Assembly: GCA_023078555.1 (NCBI GenBank)
Contig: CM041202.1
Span: 3,034,022-3,098,021 of the forward strand
DNA length: 64,000 nucleotides
Reading direction: 5' to 3'
Source of the DNA: Ulva prolifera
Lineage: Eukaryota; Chlorophyta; Ulvophyceae; Ulvales; Ulvaceae
Part shown: positions 11,810 through 25,264 of the stretch, piece after piece
How positions within the stretch are numbered: position 1 is the stretch's first letter
How the letters are laid out: each line of letters starts with the position of its first letter
Notes under the pieces: generated by a model
The model's input: the letters and a program-made list of their open reading frames with translations, nothing else
What the model was told of the DNA's origin: nothing
The model's database searches: none
Translations under genes and position numbers: made by a program

Positions 11810-14800
11810 GTCCCGCGTCGGTCAAGCAACACGGCAACGGGCACAGCGAAACGAGCAGACCGAGTTTCCGCGGCAATGCATTACATGCGCACTCGGCGCA
11901 CTCGGCGGTGCGGCAAGTGTAAGAGACGTATGCAATTGCGACCTTTCCGAGATTGCGACCGCGAGGGCGCGGCGAGCTGGGCCGCATTGCATTATACTAT
12001 ACCAATTGCGGTGTCCAGTCGCAACCACGCTTGTTGGCAAAGCTTAAAGACGTTGTCGCCAATTGTTGCAATTGAGTTTGCGAAACTTGTTTCTGCCTGC
12101 AAAAATGAAGTTATTCGCACCATGGCATAGTCCCTGAAAGCCCTGGTGACGCCGCGCTCTGCTGGTGCATGTTCAGGCCTTCCGTGCTTGCCTCGAATGG
12201 GATCCAGAATTCTCGCTCCTGCATATCAGCTCAACTTGCACCTTGGGATGTCGCTACCACATCTCGATCGTCTGGAATTCTTTGAAGCTGCGTTGTCAAC
12301 CAAGGTCACCCGACGCGACGGCAGCTTCAAACGGTGAAACACGCAACAACGGTACCCTCTTGACCTCAAGCAATAACACATTGTGGCAACTTGTGGTTGG
12401 GCTGTTTTGGGTCGACATCACCAAGAACTGCCGCAACTTTGGATGGAAATCAAATGCACAAAGTCTTGGCGACAGTTTGGTCGAACCGCTACCCGCTCTG
12501 GAGTTCACACCCAGATTTCGACTGCAGGGCCACAAGGCTTGAGATAATAGGTTCAGAATCACAGGTGTATAGATCAATATTGCACAAAGTAGCGTCTCCG
12601 CAGAGCATGCGCGCGAAGGCAGGTGATTGCATTGAACAAGGTTCGGGCATTGCCCAGTTCTGGGCAACAACGCACGTTACAACGACGTCGAGGCCTATCT
12701 TACTAGACGCAAGAAGCAACGAAGGACCTTTTGCAGCAGATATGAAGAGCCTCCAATGACGTCGACGTTGTGTTGTGCGCTGGGATGATGCACTTCTGCG
12801 GCTTGAACCACTACACACAGACAAACGACTGCATCGCTCACTGTCTCCCACGCAAGCAAGTGACCTGGGACAAGCAAATAAAAATCAAGCATCAACCGGT
12901 GCGAGAGCAGACGGCATCATGCAGATTGAGGCCAGCGGTAGGTGGCGCAGGTGTGGCTTCGACATGTGGCGTGATGCACAGGAACTTTCCGAACGAACTC
13001 CGAACACCCGTTCAAAAACCACCAAGTCTTGTATATGTACACATATGCGGACGACTTTGAGCAAGATGTGGCAGCCTCATCAGAAGTTTGATTTGTTTTA
13101 ACATGTTACGCCATCTACACTGCTGATGCTTTAGCTGTGTACATGTTTGACACGACGCGGTGGAAGAGCAGGCGCAAGCGATTTCATCCTGCAGATTTGG
13201 CTCTGAATTCTTTTGTTGTACTCGTTGAGGTACCTGGCACGTGCCAAGCTTGTGAGCAATTCAGGTGGGCAAGAGCCGACCTTCGGCGTGAAGATGCATT
13301 GCGCAAGACAGAAATGCCACAGTGGTTGTGAAATAATACATCGTTACGTGCTTGCAATAAGTTTGTTTAGCCATGGTGGGCTTCCACTGTGGTAAGAAGT
13401 GTCCTTGCGACATCCGAAGTGAGGCAGGTACAGGGCCACAGGACAAGGTGGCCTGATCGGTGCACACTACGAGCAAGCAATGTCGTGTCCATGCGCTCGA
13501 CTATTCCGCACTGCTCCTGCGACACAAAGTGCTTTTGTTAGACTGCTGCTCTAGCATGAAAAGAAGAACGCGAACTCTGAAACGTTACGAGGCGATCGAG
13601 CGTAACAGGTGCGGATGGACGGTCGCTTGGTAAGCAGAATGTCCTTGGTGATGCCATCACCTGCGTATCGTGCTTTTGTATAGCCAGACTAGTTTAGGAA
13701 CAGTGCGACCGTGTCCCGCATGATGGTTCACTGCGGGCACCCGCACACCAGTCGGCCTTCACGTTCATGTTTTCAATCGCCTGACTGCAATACCACTGCG
13801 ATTCATCTCATTTCGCTGTTGGAACGGGAGCACGGGCGTTTTGTGCAGCCCCATTAACGAAGCTGGACCATTTGATAGCACGGACGTTCGCCAAACCTGG
13901 AACAGAAGACACACCACACCAAGGCTGACAACGGGCGCGCATGTGAGGAATTATCGGAGTTGGAGCCAGTTCGCATCCTGTTGTCTAGAAAGGACCAGGC
14001 CTGTGCATCAGTGCCAACGGATGCATACCTCTGCTGAGGTCAGACTAGGCCTTGACCGCCACCAAACACGACGTGAGGCACCTGCAAAGCTTCACCTCGT
14101 ACGTGACGTGTCATATGATCTTGCCAGATCACAATTTTTAGTTTCCTGTACACCACACCATGGCATGTTCTGATACATCCAGGCCAGGTGTCTGCCTCTG
14201 CACAGCACATTGTCCATCACATGCATGCACAGCCCTTTTAACGCTTGTCCCTCAGATGTTCTACACCGCCTCTTGCACCAAGCATTGTATATAACCAACA
14301 CAGTACACAGCTTGAGTGTACACCTATGCACCTGGTCGCCGGCTTGAAACAGATATCAGAGCTGTCCAACTCAGAACTTACCACAGCTATGCAAAGGTGC
14401 AGACGCACAGTGTCCAGCAGCAACCACACATGGTAGATCACAGCAGAGGAATAGTCCACTGCTTGCACAGTTGCTGGAGTCGTTGTCGGTATGCTGTTGT
14501 CCAGACACGGCAAAGCACATACATCATCGGTGTGTGCAAAGTCCATGGAGCACAACATGATGTAAGTGCCGTTGAGCAGGGCCTGCGGGAACATAGGCCG
14601 ACAGATCCACTTGGCACATGTCCAATGATTCCACATGCTTGCTTGCTTTTGTTTGATCTGGAGCTGCACGATTCGGTCACAAGCAGGCACCAACAACACA
14701 CTACATGCAGCTTTGGAAGCCACATGAGAGCTGCTGCAAAATTGCGGGGCACTTGCGCATGACTGAGCATACTTCAGTTGGGCTGTGAATCAGTGGGGCT

Positions 14801-17800
14801 TGTGGAATTCTGATCGTAGACTGTCTGGCAATGGATGGTGTGTTTGCATTGTGTGAGAAATGTCCTTTGACTGACATGGGTTGCGCCATCCTCTGTAGCT
14901 GCAACTTTCAACGCAAAGGGAGATCCAAGCAATTGTTTGGGTTTGATGTAACGTGTCTACATCTGCATGGACACATGGCTGAGCTCAATGCACAAAGTTG
15001 ATGACTTGAAGAGCGCAGTGTCATTCTTGCCCAACAGCCAAAAGACCAGCCACGTTGGTCGACGGCACAGTGGCGCGTCTCGATGACACCGCAGAGCTGC
15101 CGAATTGATCATGTGAACTGCTTTCTTACAGGCCCAGTTTTGTACCTGAAGATTTATGGTGTCAAAATTTTCTCTTAGGAACACTGGTTCCGTATGTCAA
15201 GCAGGCAAATATCAGGCCCACCACAACCGATTGCAATGTGTGCTGACGGTCCTGCAATGGGAGAACAGTCAGACAGCATTTCCAATTCAACGATGGATCA
15301 TTCCCCGCGACAGGCATTTGGTGAGCTGAACTTACGCGCCGTGCATTGTCACGGCTGTATGTACCTTCGCCAGCTGTCCCCAGGTGTATCTCCTGAGATA
15401 CAGCTGTGGCTTGCTGAAACATCACGATGCATCGGGGCCACATCTCGTGCATGAATCTGCAGCAGCAAAACTCCGCAAATCTTTTACTGCGCTTTCGGCA
15501 CTCCACGTCACACCTCATTGATCAAGGACAAGAGTTCGGCAGAACGAAAGCCACCGGCCCAAGAGACACGTCGTGCACCTGCACGCGGCGAAGCACCACC
15601 CTGTTCACCGAGCATTCGCTGGTCCGTGTCTCAAAGATACACCTGAAAGTATATAAGCTTCATCACGCGGTTTGGGAGCAACGGCGCCATCGCGTCCCCA
15701 TGCGAATCATAGTTGTGGTCGACATCACGATGCTGCAACGCTAGCTGCAGTCAACGAACGCCATTCCAGAGACGCCCGATGTCACCGACAGCTTTTCAGC
15801 ATGCGAACACGCGAGCGCCTGCGACAGGAGTCAAACCAAACTGTAGCGCACGCCCGAGCGCCTGGCAACCATTGCGGCCTCTGCACCTCTTCGACTGGCA
15901 GCTTACGAGCTCCGTCCCGAGTCCAAGACACAAAATGCATTCGTTGATACATAATCCACATTGGTGGTGCCCCCGATGAGCTAGCGCACCTGAGCTAACT
16001 TACCCCAGATCGAGCCCAGTACTTCAACAAGCGCATGAGCTCTCAATGCGAAAGTCAGTTCATGTTGCACGCTGGTCAAATACTGCGGAACGTTGACCAG
16101 GCAGAAGCGGCCCTTTGGTGACAGGACGTCGACGTCCGCACGAGCGCTCTGGTCAAACATCGTGCCACCGACGATGTTCCTGTGGTGCTTCCTGCCTATA
16201 GAGATCTCCGTCTGTGTTCTGGTAGCAAACCGATAAGCTGGTCGGCATGCTGAGGTTTCAGAGACTACACATTAAGCGCGTATCGTATGGTATAGCGCAG
16301 ACGCAATGTTGGCCTTCAGTGACTATCACCAGTGGATGCTGACGGGTACTCATAATCCGAGAGTGTTTGAAGCATGCTAGATACATAGCTACGTGGCTCT
16401 TGAATGTTTACGCATTGCTGGGTGCACTTCAGGCATCGAGTAACGCTGGACGCTACGGCTTCATCTCATTTGTGGTCTCAGAGGCGCCACGAGCAGATGC
16501 ACCAAATGTGGCCCGAACATATCTGTAGTATCTGTGAGATATGATGTAGGCACGTGGGCTGTGCTGATCTCAGAGCCACAAGTTAGTCTGCCACGTAAGA
16601 TCGAGGCTGCACATCGAAGATCCAGAGCATCCTGTAGGAATGTATCTAATGTGTATCACACGAAGTGGCCATCCGATGCGGCTGGATACATGCGTTCGAC
16701 CAGGGGCCCCCCATGCGCCCGACTGCACACCAGGCGCGCAGCCATCTAAGCATGCAAGATCGACTCTTTTTTATCACATTAGCCAGTACAGGTCGCTGTG
16801 TGGCATCGTAGGTTGCATCCAACTTCAGCCTCTACAGACAACCACAGACACCGGCTGCAGCCATCGCCTCAGGCCCAGGAATATCATCAGCTATATCACG
16901 TAGTTGTATTGTTGCTGTTGCTGACAGCTGGACGTGAGTGTTGCTGCTATTCGGACGCAGCTTGCCGGCATCATGAAGCCGAGCGTGGACAGCGCGGGTG
17001 GACACCATCTGCTCAAGCATACAGCGCCATCGATAGAAAGAGTCGTTGAGTGCTTCGATGGGGCACCGGTGAAGGAGATATCCAAGCTTATTATGCGCAT
17101 GGGGCAGCGTGAGCTTCAGGTAGGCGTCTGCTCCCAGGTGCTTCAGTTTGGCTTGAGCGGCCGTATTGCCGACTTTGTTATCATGATTTTGGATTGACTG
17201 GTGACTCGCCTCTGTATTGCCCTTCCCGAGGCGTTTCTCCGTCACGGAGTCTCTCGCTGGTCCGCACTGGCATCACGCCCGCTTCCCTATGATCCCCCGC
17301 CCCCGCACAATTTTCAGCTCCGCACACTCGCTTATTTGACCTTTGCTTTGCTGCACAGCGACTGCTCATGATAGACGGAATGTTTCTTCTCAAAATCTGA
17401 TACTTCGAGCGACGCCTTGGTGGCGGATCCGTGTGATGTTGGTCCGAACTGCCGTTCCCACGTCAGCACCACGTCAGCATATCAGAAGGTTCTGTCATAC
17501 GCGAACGCCCTTTTCGCCGCGCGAGGAGTTTGCCCATTCATGCATATTTGTAAGAGTTATATGCACAATTCTTTCCGTCGTGTGCAATCAAAATGTCTTT
17601 GATAGATGGCCACGCTGTGTGTCATGCACTTGCCTCTTGAAGCCCACATTGCCGAGTGTCGGACCGTCCACCGCGAGGCGTTCGCCACCGAGCTCTCCTC
17701 GCGCGGCCGCGGAGCATCATGGCCCAGAATCTTCGTATCAGTGTATGCATGCATCGGCGCTCCGATTATTCATTGAATCACATGGAATCGCCTGCGACAC

Positions 17801-18193
17801 GTGCGGAAATCTTCTGTCACGCAGATTCAATCTCCCTGCGCCCCACAAGCATGAAGCAGTGTCGTGGTGGATGCCCTGGTGCGGCCATGCTGGTGTCGAT
17901 CGGCCGATGCGCTGTATCTCTCCTAGGCGAGCCGTGTGGACACGCCCGTTGTGTGAGAGCACAGGAGTGCCAGAGGCCTGCGGCTTGCTCGCATGTGCAA
18001 CTCGTACAAAAACAATACGTGTAACTGCAAGAAGCGCTCATCGGCATCGCAACGCCTTTCCAGACTCCACATGCAATCGCCGTCAGCGTATTGTGTTGTG
18101 TTCCGTGATCCGTTTTAAATGCTTCAAGCGGAATTAAAAAACACTATGTGCATCTCCAATTGTCAGCGCCGCCTCCGTGCGTGTGCGTGAAGC
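11810..18193. other. Long gene-poor region
   Basis: This stretch is AT-richer than the gene islands and has no gene I can support. Three places look weakly exon-like. First, minus 12489-12895 holds protein-like frames next to a good GTAAGA donor. Second, minus 14238-14723 is a 161-codon frame. Third, plus 16928-17119 is listed separately. The longest open frame (17343-18137, plus) is rich in Arg, Cys, His and Ser and looks like chance. No tRNA, rRNA or transposase gene is recognisable. Confidence 0.5.
16928..17119 (+). CDS. Possible internal exon of unknown gene
   Basis: A 64-codon phase-0 segment is bounded by a GACAG acceptor and a CAG/GTAGGC donor. It reads as a plausible helical peptide (for example SIERVVECFDGAPVKEISK) with GC-rich third positions. 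A 137-codon minus-strand frame (16832-17245) overlaps it and is also protein-like, so the strand is not settled. No partner exon was found. I do not recognise the sequence. Confidence 0.22.
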
Positions 18194-20704
18194 ATGCCGA
18201 CAGATCTGCGGCGATCTACGGCACGCTCGCGCGGCGCGGCCAGCGCATCCGTGCGCAGTACCATGACAGTCTGTAGCTGACAGAAATCTGCAGAGGCGTG
18301 GTTCAAGGTGTCTCTGCGCTCACAAGCTGCCGTCACGTTTGACGTCGTTTGGCTGCATGCAGGCGAAGTTCAACGCTGTATACGGGACTGTGACTCGTTC
18401 CAACAACAACGACTGGCTCCGTCGCAAGCTCTTCGAATGTGAGACTCCCTGACCCCTGACACATCATACAATCCCTGCTCCATGTCGAGACGCCGCGGTG
18501 CCCTGTCATCAATCGTTCACAGCTGATGCTGAAGCATCCAGTCTGCATGCTCCCCATGCTGGTTCTGCGTTACGAATACAAAGTCAGAGAGGCAGATAGC
18601 ATCACAGGGCACAAACACATCCATGCAACTGCCAGCACGCAACACAGGCCAGCACTTCTTCTCATGCTGGTTATTTGTTTCATACAGCGATTGGCGTCAA
18701 GTCCAGCAACAAGTCGAAGTCTGCTGCAAAGCGAGACAACAAGGTGGGGCCGGCCAAGGCCAACCGCGTCCTCAAGGTCACCAAGCCCACGACTTCCAGG
18801 AGCTCATGGTCCAGCCCGGGGTGTGCGCCTGCCACATCTCTCACGGCCCACCACAACCACCCACGTGTATGGCCGCCATCTGTGACGTAAATTATATCTG
18901 GCTATGTGGTGGAAGTATCGATGCAAACCAGTGTTCCATCCGTGCGCGCGGCCCAGCTTGGTCCACCGGTCAGCCACATTCCTGCACACGGGTGCTGCAA
19001 TAAAGTTCGCCAGGAAAAGCAGGCCGGGCTCATACCAGCACTCCAGCCAAGCTGCAGCAGCCTTGCTTCGTGCTCCCTCCTGCTCCTTCCGCACAAGTAG
19101 AACAGCTGTTTTGCAGACTCAGCCCTCCATACATCAACGGTAACTAGAACAACTTCTCGTACGAGCTGCCGGAAGCGCAGGAAGTGCATATCCTCTGCCG
19201 CCACTGCATCAGCTAAAGCTAACGTGTCTTCACACTGTACAGGGACTCCGCCGCCCCGTACAGCCTTGCTCCCCCCGAGTCGCCAGCCACCGTCACGCAT
19301 GGCGATGGCAGCCAAGCTCACACCCCCTTCGGCTCCCAGGTGTGGCCCTCCACGTCTTTGCAGGCACACATCTCCAACTGAACAGCTTCATGCACGCTGT
19401 GCCATGCTCTTGATAGCGTGGTCCATTGTCCACAATCAAGTTTTAATGCACCTCATCCATACACACAACCGTCCAGATGCACGCATGTGTGTGTGTGTGG
19501 TGTGGGATTTGCAGCGCCGTCTGCGTTGTTTTTGCATACTGTGAGCCAGGCCGTCCCACTTTTGTCGCGGGCTGGCGCACGCTCATGCGTGGACGTTGCT
19601 GGGCAGGTGTCGCCACTGATGACTGCGCAGCCGATGAGCGCCGCTTCTGCCGACTCTGGCTACATGAGCGGTGCCTCCACAATGCATGCGCGCCCCTATC
19701 CGCTGCAGCGGCTCGCGTCTGCGCCGACGCCGGCCGTCCCGGGCCCGCACCCGTCCGGCCCGATGGGCTGCGGCCCGGTGCGCATCATCTACGCGCCTTC
19801 CCACATGCCGATGCATGCCAGCATGCCGGCCCCCATCGTGCGCATGCCGTCCGGCAGCGGCGGCGTCGCACCCCCCGTCCCCCACTCCTTCCCGGCCACC
19901 TACTTTGTACACCACGCCGGCCCCGTCGCGCCGCCGACCCCGCCTCTATACAACCCCTCCACCCACCATTCCGGCACCCTATCCTCCATGATGTCTACAG
20001 ACACACCGCTGCCCTTCCTGGCGGCTTCCTACCCTACCGGCAGCATCCCCGCAGCACCCCAGAATGCTGGCCCGGTGCCATCAGGGGCCACGTCCCCGGG
20101 CCCGGTGTGGCTACCGGACGGCGCGCAGCCGCTACCGCCGCCTGCGGCAGCACCGCCGAGAGAAACCCAAAGAGCTGAAGACACGCTCGCGCACTCCTCT
20201 GACGAGGAGTTCACGCTCACATTCCTTCATCCCCGCAGCGGCAGCGAGGCAGCTGCGGCGCCCGGCGGCGCCAAGGCCACCGCCTGCGGCGCGCCCGCGC
20301 CCGCGCTTGAGCGCAACCCCTGGGAACCCGCGGCCCGTGACGCCCGGGACGTGCTCGTGAGCAACCCTGTATTTGACAGCGCGCCGCTGGAGGCGCTTGG
20401 GTGCAGCATGGCCGCCGCGGACTGCGAGATGTTCGGCGTGGCCATGGAGGAGGGTGCCGGCAGCGGCGGCGACATCGCGGCGTCGTCGTGTGATGAGGGT
20501 GGCTACTGGGCCGCGGCCGAGAGCAGCGAGTGTGCCGGAGCGGCCGTGGCGCCGCTGGAGAGCGCCGGCAGCGCACTGCTAGACAGCGCGCTCGGGTCCC
20601 TTGTGGAAGCCTCACACTCTGAGGGCTTCGGGTGCGACCCCCTCGCACTGCCGCCACGTGCCGTGCCCCTATTGCAGCTACTGTTGAGAGACCAACCCGT
20701 GTGA
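18194..20704 (+). CDS. Uncharacterised low-complexity protein with basic N-terminal module
   Basis: Five exons (18194-18268, 18363-18438, 18688-18820, 19243-19339, 19607-20704) join in phase to give 492 residues. I do not recognise the family. Exon 2 encodes a compact module around RSNNNDWLRRKLFE and runs into a Lys/Ser-rich stretch in exon 3 (SSNKSKSAAKRDNK). That suggests a small nucleic-acid or nuclear-targeting element. The large last exon is Pro/Ala/Ser/Gly-rich with acidic clusters (SSDEEFTLTF, SSCDEGG), like a disordered transcriptional regulator. GC-rich third positions end sharply at the stop at 20702-20704. The first exon is the least certain part, because its donor (GTCTGT) is weak. 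The function is not assigned; a regulatory role is inferred from composition only. Confidence 0.6.
18545..18612 (+). repeat. Dispersed repeat family 2, copy 2
   Basis: The core AAAGTCAGAGAGGCAGATAG lies in the second intron of the 18194-20704 gene. It differs from copy 1 at scattered positions. The flanking GTTACGAATAC matches copy 3 (GTTACAAGGAC in the same orientation). Confidence 0.55.
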
Positions 20705-23700
20705 AACTCTCTGTTTTGATATATATCGTGTCATCTGTGTATAACAATCTCTGCAAGCTATTTTTCCCCAAGTTGCGTACGCGTCGATACCGTTTGTACG
20801 CATGGGCGAGAGTTTCCAGCCCGGCACTGAATGCCTGCATCGTGGCGACGTTGGTGCTCGTGCACGAGGGTGGGGCTGACGCGCTGGTGTGCTGCTGCAG
20901 GGACAGGGTGATGCAGGTGACACGCACAATGACGCGGGTCGGGTGCTGCCTGGTTCAGTGGCACCACAAGCTGGAGAGTGCGACGTGAGCGCTGCCACGT
21001 GAGCGTGCAGGGCTCGCTGGCCTGTGAGCTCCCGCGCACCATTTCACATGGAGCGCGAGGATTTTTTGGCGCGCAGCGCACTGCTGCAGGTGTTGCTGCG
21101 TCCACGGTGCGGCACTGGCAGCGTGCGAGGGGAGAGCGGTGCTGGCGAGTCCGTGAGCGAAGGGACGGGCCAAGAGGTGGCCTGTCATCGCGATGGTCCC
21201 CACGACCGCGGCCCCGCATGCGCGCGGCTACCAGGCCGTGCCTGTTTTGAATGGAACGCGAGGCTTGTTTTCACGTGGAGGATGGTGTGAGGCTGAGACC
21301 TCTCGGGCGCCGGTTGCGCTCCGACAATCCTGCTGGTGGGCGTCATCGCACGCCTGCAGAGAGAGTGCCCTGATGTGTGTCGCGAGAAACGTTGTATGGG
21401 CGAATAAGTCCCGTGTCGCGGCCGAGCCGCCTCGAGTCATGGTGGCTTGGGTGCTGCGGCAGCGGAGACACCACCCAGTACGCCAGGCAGCAGTTGAATC
21501 GACTGCCTGGCTGCCCTGCAGAGGGCACAGTGCTTTGCACCATGGACGGTGCTGAGAGGGGTGAGTAGCGGGGATGCTGCTCCTGGGTTGGTATGTGTAC
21601 CGTGTGAGTGCGCTCGTGCGTGTTCCTGTGTGTTTATGTGCTCCACCGCAGCTGCGCCGCAGCGCCGAGTCAGCGGCTGCGAGCCACCGCCCCGTATTGC
21701 TGAGTGTGCGCAACCAGCCTGCGGCCGGGTTCGAGGTGGCTACCGGTGCAGTGTGAATAAGCCTGCGATGTGATGCATGGGGCTTGCCCGGTATCACACC
21801 ACTGCTGTGCGCTGTGGCGAGGCTGGGGGGGAGGGTGCCGAGGCGGGCCTTGGAGGAGGTGCAGGCAGAGCCGAGGAGGTCCTGGGTGGGCAGGCATGCT
21901 GAATGCAGTGCATGCGGTGCATGCAGGGCTGCCGGCTGCCGGCCGCGGCTACCAGCGAGTACTTGTATAGGCCACGGACGGCGGGTGCGAGGCCGAGGGG
22001 CTGTGAGATTGGTGTATTGTGTGAATTCCGGCAACAGGCCTGTGCGCGTGGGCTGTTCGCTCTGCTCTGACAGATGATGTGTGTATCGGAGTGTTGTGCG
22101 AGATGGAGCCCGGCTGCGGTCGGGCGCCCGGTGGGAGGCGGCCGCCGGTGTGTGCTTAACGGTCAAAGCCCGAGAGGCACGTTTGACCGCCGCTGTGTAA
22201 TGGCCTCTGGAGGTGGGGGCTGTTTGTCTAGGCGAGCTGCAGTGCTGGGCTTGAGGTGGGTGTGCAGTAATCAGGGACTAGTGCAGCAGGTGACCCGTAA
22301 AATGATGAGAATGGCGAGCAGCATTGGGATGCCCTCAGGTTGACAGAGTGCCAGCCAGGTGCCTCGGTGTACACCTGACGATTTGTAATGCTGTTTGATG
22401 GGGCCTGTGCGGGCGGTTGGTCTGCCTGTGTGAATCTCTGCTGCGCCGTTCCCAACGCAGTCCATGTGTTCCGCCGCTGCATGCAATTGTGTGTCAACAG
22501 CCAACAAACTCAGAGCACTTCCAGTGGGCAATCACATAATGCAGGCAACGTCAAAGGCTCTATAGATCTTGTACACGGCCTGCAGCAAACCAACTGGAAA
22601 GCCTGCGCAGCTGGAATACGCGCCCACAGGGAGGGCCGTCTGATCACAAATGCCAGTCAGGTGCCTGGGGGTGATGTGGACCAGATGTGGAATTGCAGTG
22701 GAATGTGGGTGCTGGTAGATGGGTTGCTCAAGGCCTCTGGTCGCCGTGCTTGCTCACTTGCTGCTGCTTGCTGTACTTGCTTGGAGTAGGATCAGGCATG
22801 TGTCATCTGCAAGTCTGCACAATGTCGCGCCTGCATGCATGGACAAGTTTCAAAAGTTTCACATGCTGTGTGGCATCACCATGCTGTGGACCGTGTGGCT
22901 GTTTCCACTGCCAATGAGTCATGTTGTTTATTTGCTGGGGATCTTACATTCGCATGATATGACCCTGCTCTCATGGATCCTGCAATACACTGACATGACT
23001 ACCTTGTGTGGAGTATAGATCAGTGTGTATGCATGTAGCTACAAAGAACAGAGCCCCGGGCATGGAGCCATTGCTACAAACCCACTGGCAAGTCCACTTA
23101 GTCATGGCACTAGGCCGGGTGTGTATGTACGATGACATATCTCGATTGATGAGATGGCCAAATTCATTTGGAAATTGAGTGTGCATGCACAGAATTGCCA
23201 GAAGGTTGGCGACATGCATTCTTGTGGAAAGCCTAGAAAGGTTGTGGTAGATCTAAATTCTCCAACCTACTACGCTGCATGCAGCATACCAGCACCCCGG
23301 GGGATTCATGTCAGGAGTTGTGAACTTCAATAAGCTAAGACCAGGAGGTGGGTTCAACTCACTGTGCTGATGAGTCACGAAGCAGCGACTGATTTGGTAT
23401 GCTGCCCAGGAGACTGCTGACTGGGCCAAGGATGTGATGCTCGTCCTTGATCTCGTTTGCTCGAGGTCAACGAGGGCTACTACAATGAAAAACCTGCAAA
23501 AAAAGATAACAGTAAATAACAACAAAGTGAATTCTGCCAGCTCCGCAGGCAGGCTGTGTCAGATTTCAGGCTCTCCAAGATACGCGAACCAACGGTGCTG
23601 GCAAAAATCTGGTTCAGGAAGGAAATGGGCATCGCATGAGTCAGGTACAAGCTGTGGATGTTTCGTTTTCATTTGAGCTTCTGATGGACACATCGCATGC

Positions 23701-24066
23701 GCAGGGCTACACTACAGTTCAAATTTAAAGGTTCTGTGGCTCATGTTCTGATAGCTGAGCAGCCCACAAGCAACTGCAGCTGTCAAGGCTAGACACATGT
23801 ACGTCAGCAATCAAAGAATTGGTGTGTAACGAAATGTGCTGGCAACACCTCAAATGAAGAACCTAGGTCAGGTGGTTTATTGGGAGCTGCAGTGACACAG
23901 TGTTTTTTTTGTGGTACAGCTCCTTGTGTCTGTATTAATCAAAAACAAATTTGTTTTTCTTTCGTTCTGACTCTGCTGCCCTGTTAACAGAGTCGCACCG
24001 ACATTTGCTTGAAACAGAAAATCTCCCACACCCATTGCTATCGCAGCACATTTTGCCGAAGTGATA
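20705..24066. other. Intergenic region
   Basis: 20.7-22.4 kb stays GC-rich after the stop at 20704 and may include a long 3' untranslated region. A 312-codon minus-strand frame (21228-22166) is Arg/His/Thr/Ser-rich and looks like a by-product of base composition. 22.4-24.0 kb is AT-richer, with no recognisable gene, repeat or RNA. Confidence 0.5.
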
Positions 24067-24597
24067 TCAGTGCCTGCTGCTCAGCAGCTCCGTTTGCAGT
24101 AATACTGATTCACGCGTCTGTGTGAGCTGCACGCTGTCGATGAGCAGTTCATGTCTTTCTTTCAACGCTGAAGGTGCCTCAAAAGAGCTGTAGCTGTTCA
24201 TGGCCTGCGGTTTGAGTTTGATGCATGTGCCGCAAAGTCGCCCCCTGCAGTTTCTGGAGGTATATCCGATCTGATAAACGGACGGCATGTTTGATTGCAT
24301 GTCCTCGTTTCACCTTTCTACAGCATCTCCTGACCATCTTGTCTGCGATGGTGCTTGGCTGTGTGGTACAACAATCAAAGAACGAGCCAAGAATAGCTGG
24401 CAAATACAAACTACAAGATCGCGGGAGGACTCGGTCACGGAAGCTGCGATGTCCGAGTTGAATTCGCCATGTGAGATGTTGCATACCTGAAGGGCAGTCG
24501 TGTCTAATGTCATATGAATGCCGCCAAGGAACAAATGTGTGACTGATGTGGCTTTGGTGATCGCATTGGACAGCATCACTGTTGTCCGCATCTCTGG
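24067..24597 (-). CDS. Candidate small protein, unknown function (partial)
   Basis: Two exons join in phase 0. The first, 24597-24487, lies between a TTCCTGCAG acceptor and a CAG/GTATGC donor. The second, 24204-24067, begins after an ACCGCAG acceptor and ends in TGA. The first reads PEMRTTVMLSNAITKATS and onward. The last is strongly helical, with ALKERHELLIDSVQ and ESVLLQTELLSSRH, and looks like a short coiled-coil tail. If the Met in the first exon starts translation, the protein has about 81 residues; otherwise upstream exons are missing. I do not recognise it. The support is splice consistency and protein-like composition, not homology. Confidence 0.4.
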
Positions 24598-25189
24598 CTG
24601 CAGGAACACTTGTCAAGTATTCCCGTGCGACATGCTGCACAGGAAGTGGGAAGTGAGGTCTGAGGAAGTGAGAGGGTGTTCCCCTGCTTCGCTGTTTCAG
24701 CTCTTAACTTGTTCAGCAACGAAGCAAATCCTCATCAGCAAAGCTGGTCAGGCTCAGCCACCTGGAATGTGCAATCGTATACTATCTGATGGGTTGCCAA
24801 GCGCTTCCAAGCGAGCCCCACCCATGCCAACGGCATGATGGCAGCAGATTGTTGCCTGTCCACAAGTGTGGCGTAACATCCATTGCAGGACTCAGGGTGC
24901 AAACCGGCTACCGTCCCCATCTCCTAGAGCCTGCAGTTGCACTCATGCGACGGTAACGGTGGCACACACGCACAGACATCATCCGCCGAGATGATGAATC
25001 CACGTTTTTGTTACAACCGCTGCAGCAAATGCTGACCTTTGCTGCTGGAGTGCTGTGGTGAGGCTGGCTGTGAATGCTGTGCATGGACCAGATGCTGCAA
25101 GCACATGCCTTCCCAGCCAGCTGATCCAGAGAACTGTGGGGCAGAGCTGTTCTGGAGGCATGCTGGCGGCACTGCGTCAAGTAAACTTA

Positions 25190-25254
25190 AGTAAATCTGA
25201 ATTTACTGAGCCGTATCCTGAAAGGACATTGACAACTCCGAATTAACGGGACCA
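25190..25254 (+). repeat. Dispersed repeat family 1, copy A
   Basis: About 65 bases running from AGTAAATCTGAATTTACTG to TCCGAATTAACGGGACC, with GAGCCGTATCCTG in between. This is the best-preserved of five copies in the window. Confidence 0.8.
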
Positions 25255-25264
25255 TGTATGCGTG

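Noticed and set aside
17343-18137. 264-codon plus-strand ORF
   Set aside because: Rich in Arg, Cys, Ser and His, with no domain-like patches, no neighbouring exons and overlapping frames of similar quality.
21228-22166. 312-codon minus-strand ORF
   Set aside because: Composition is that of translated GC-rich non-coding DNA. It lies directly after a gene end and probably overlaps a 3' untranslated region.
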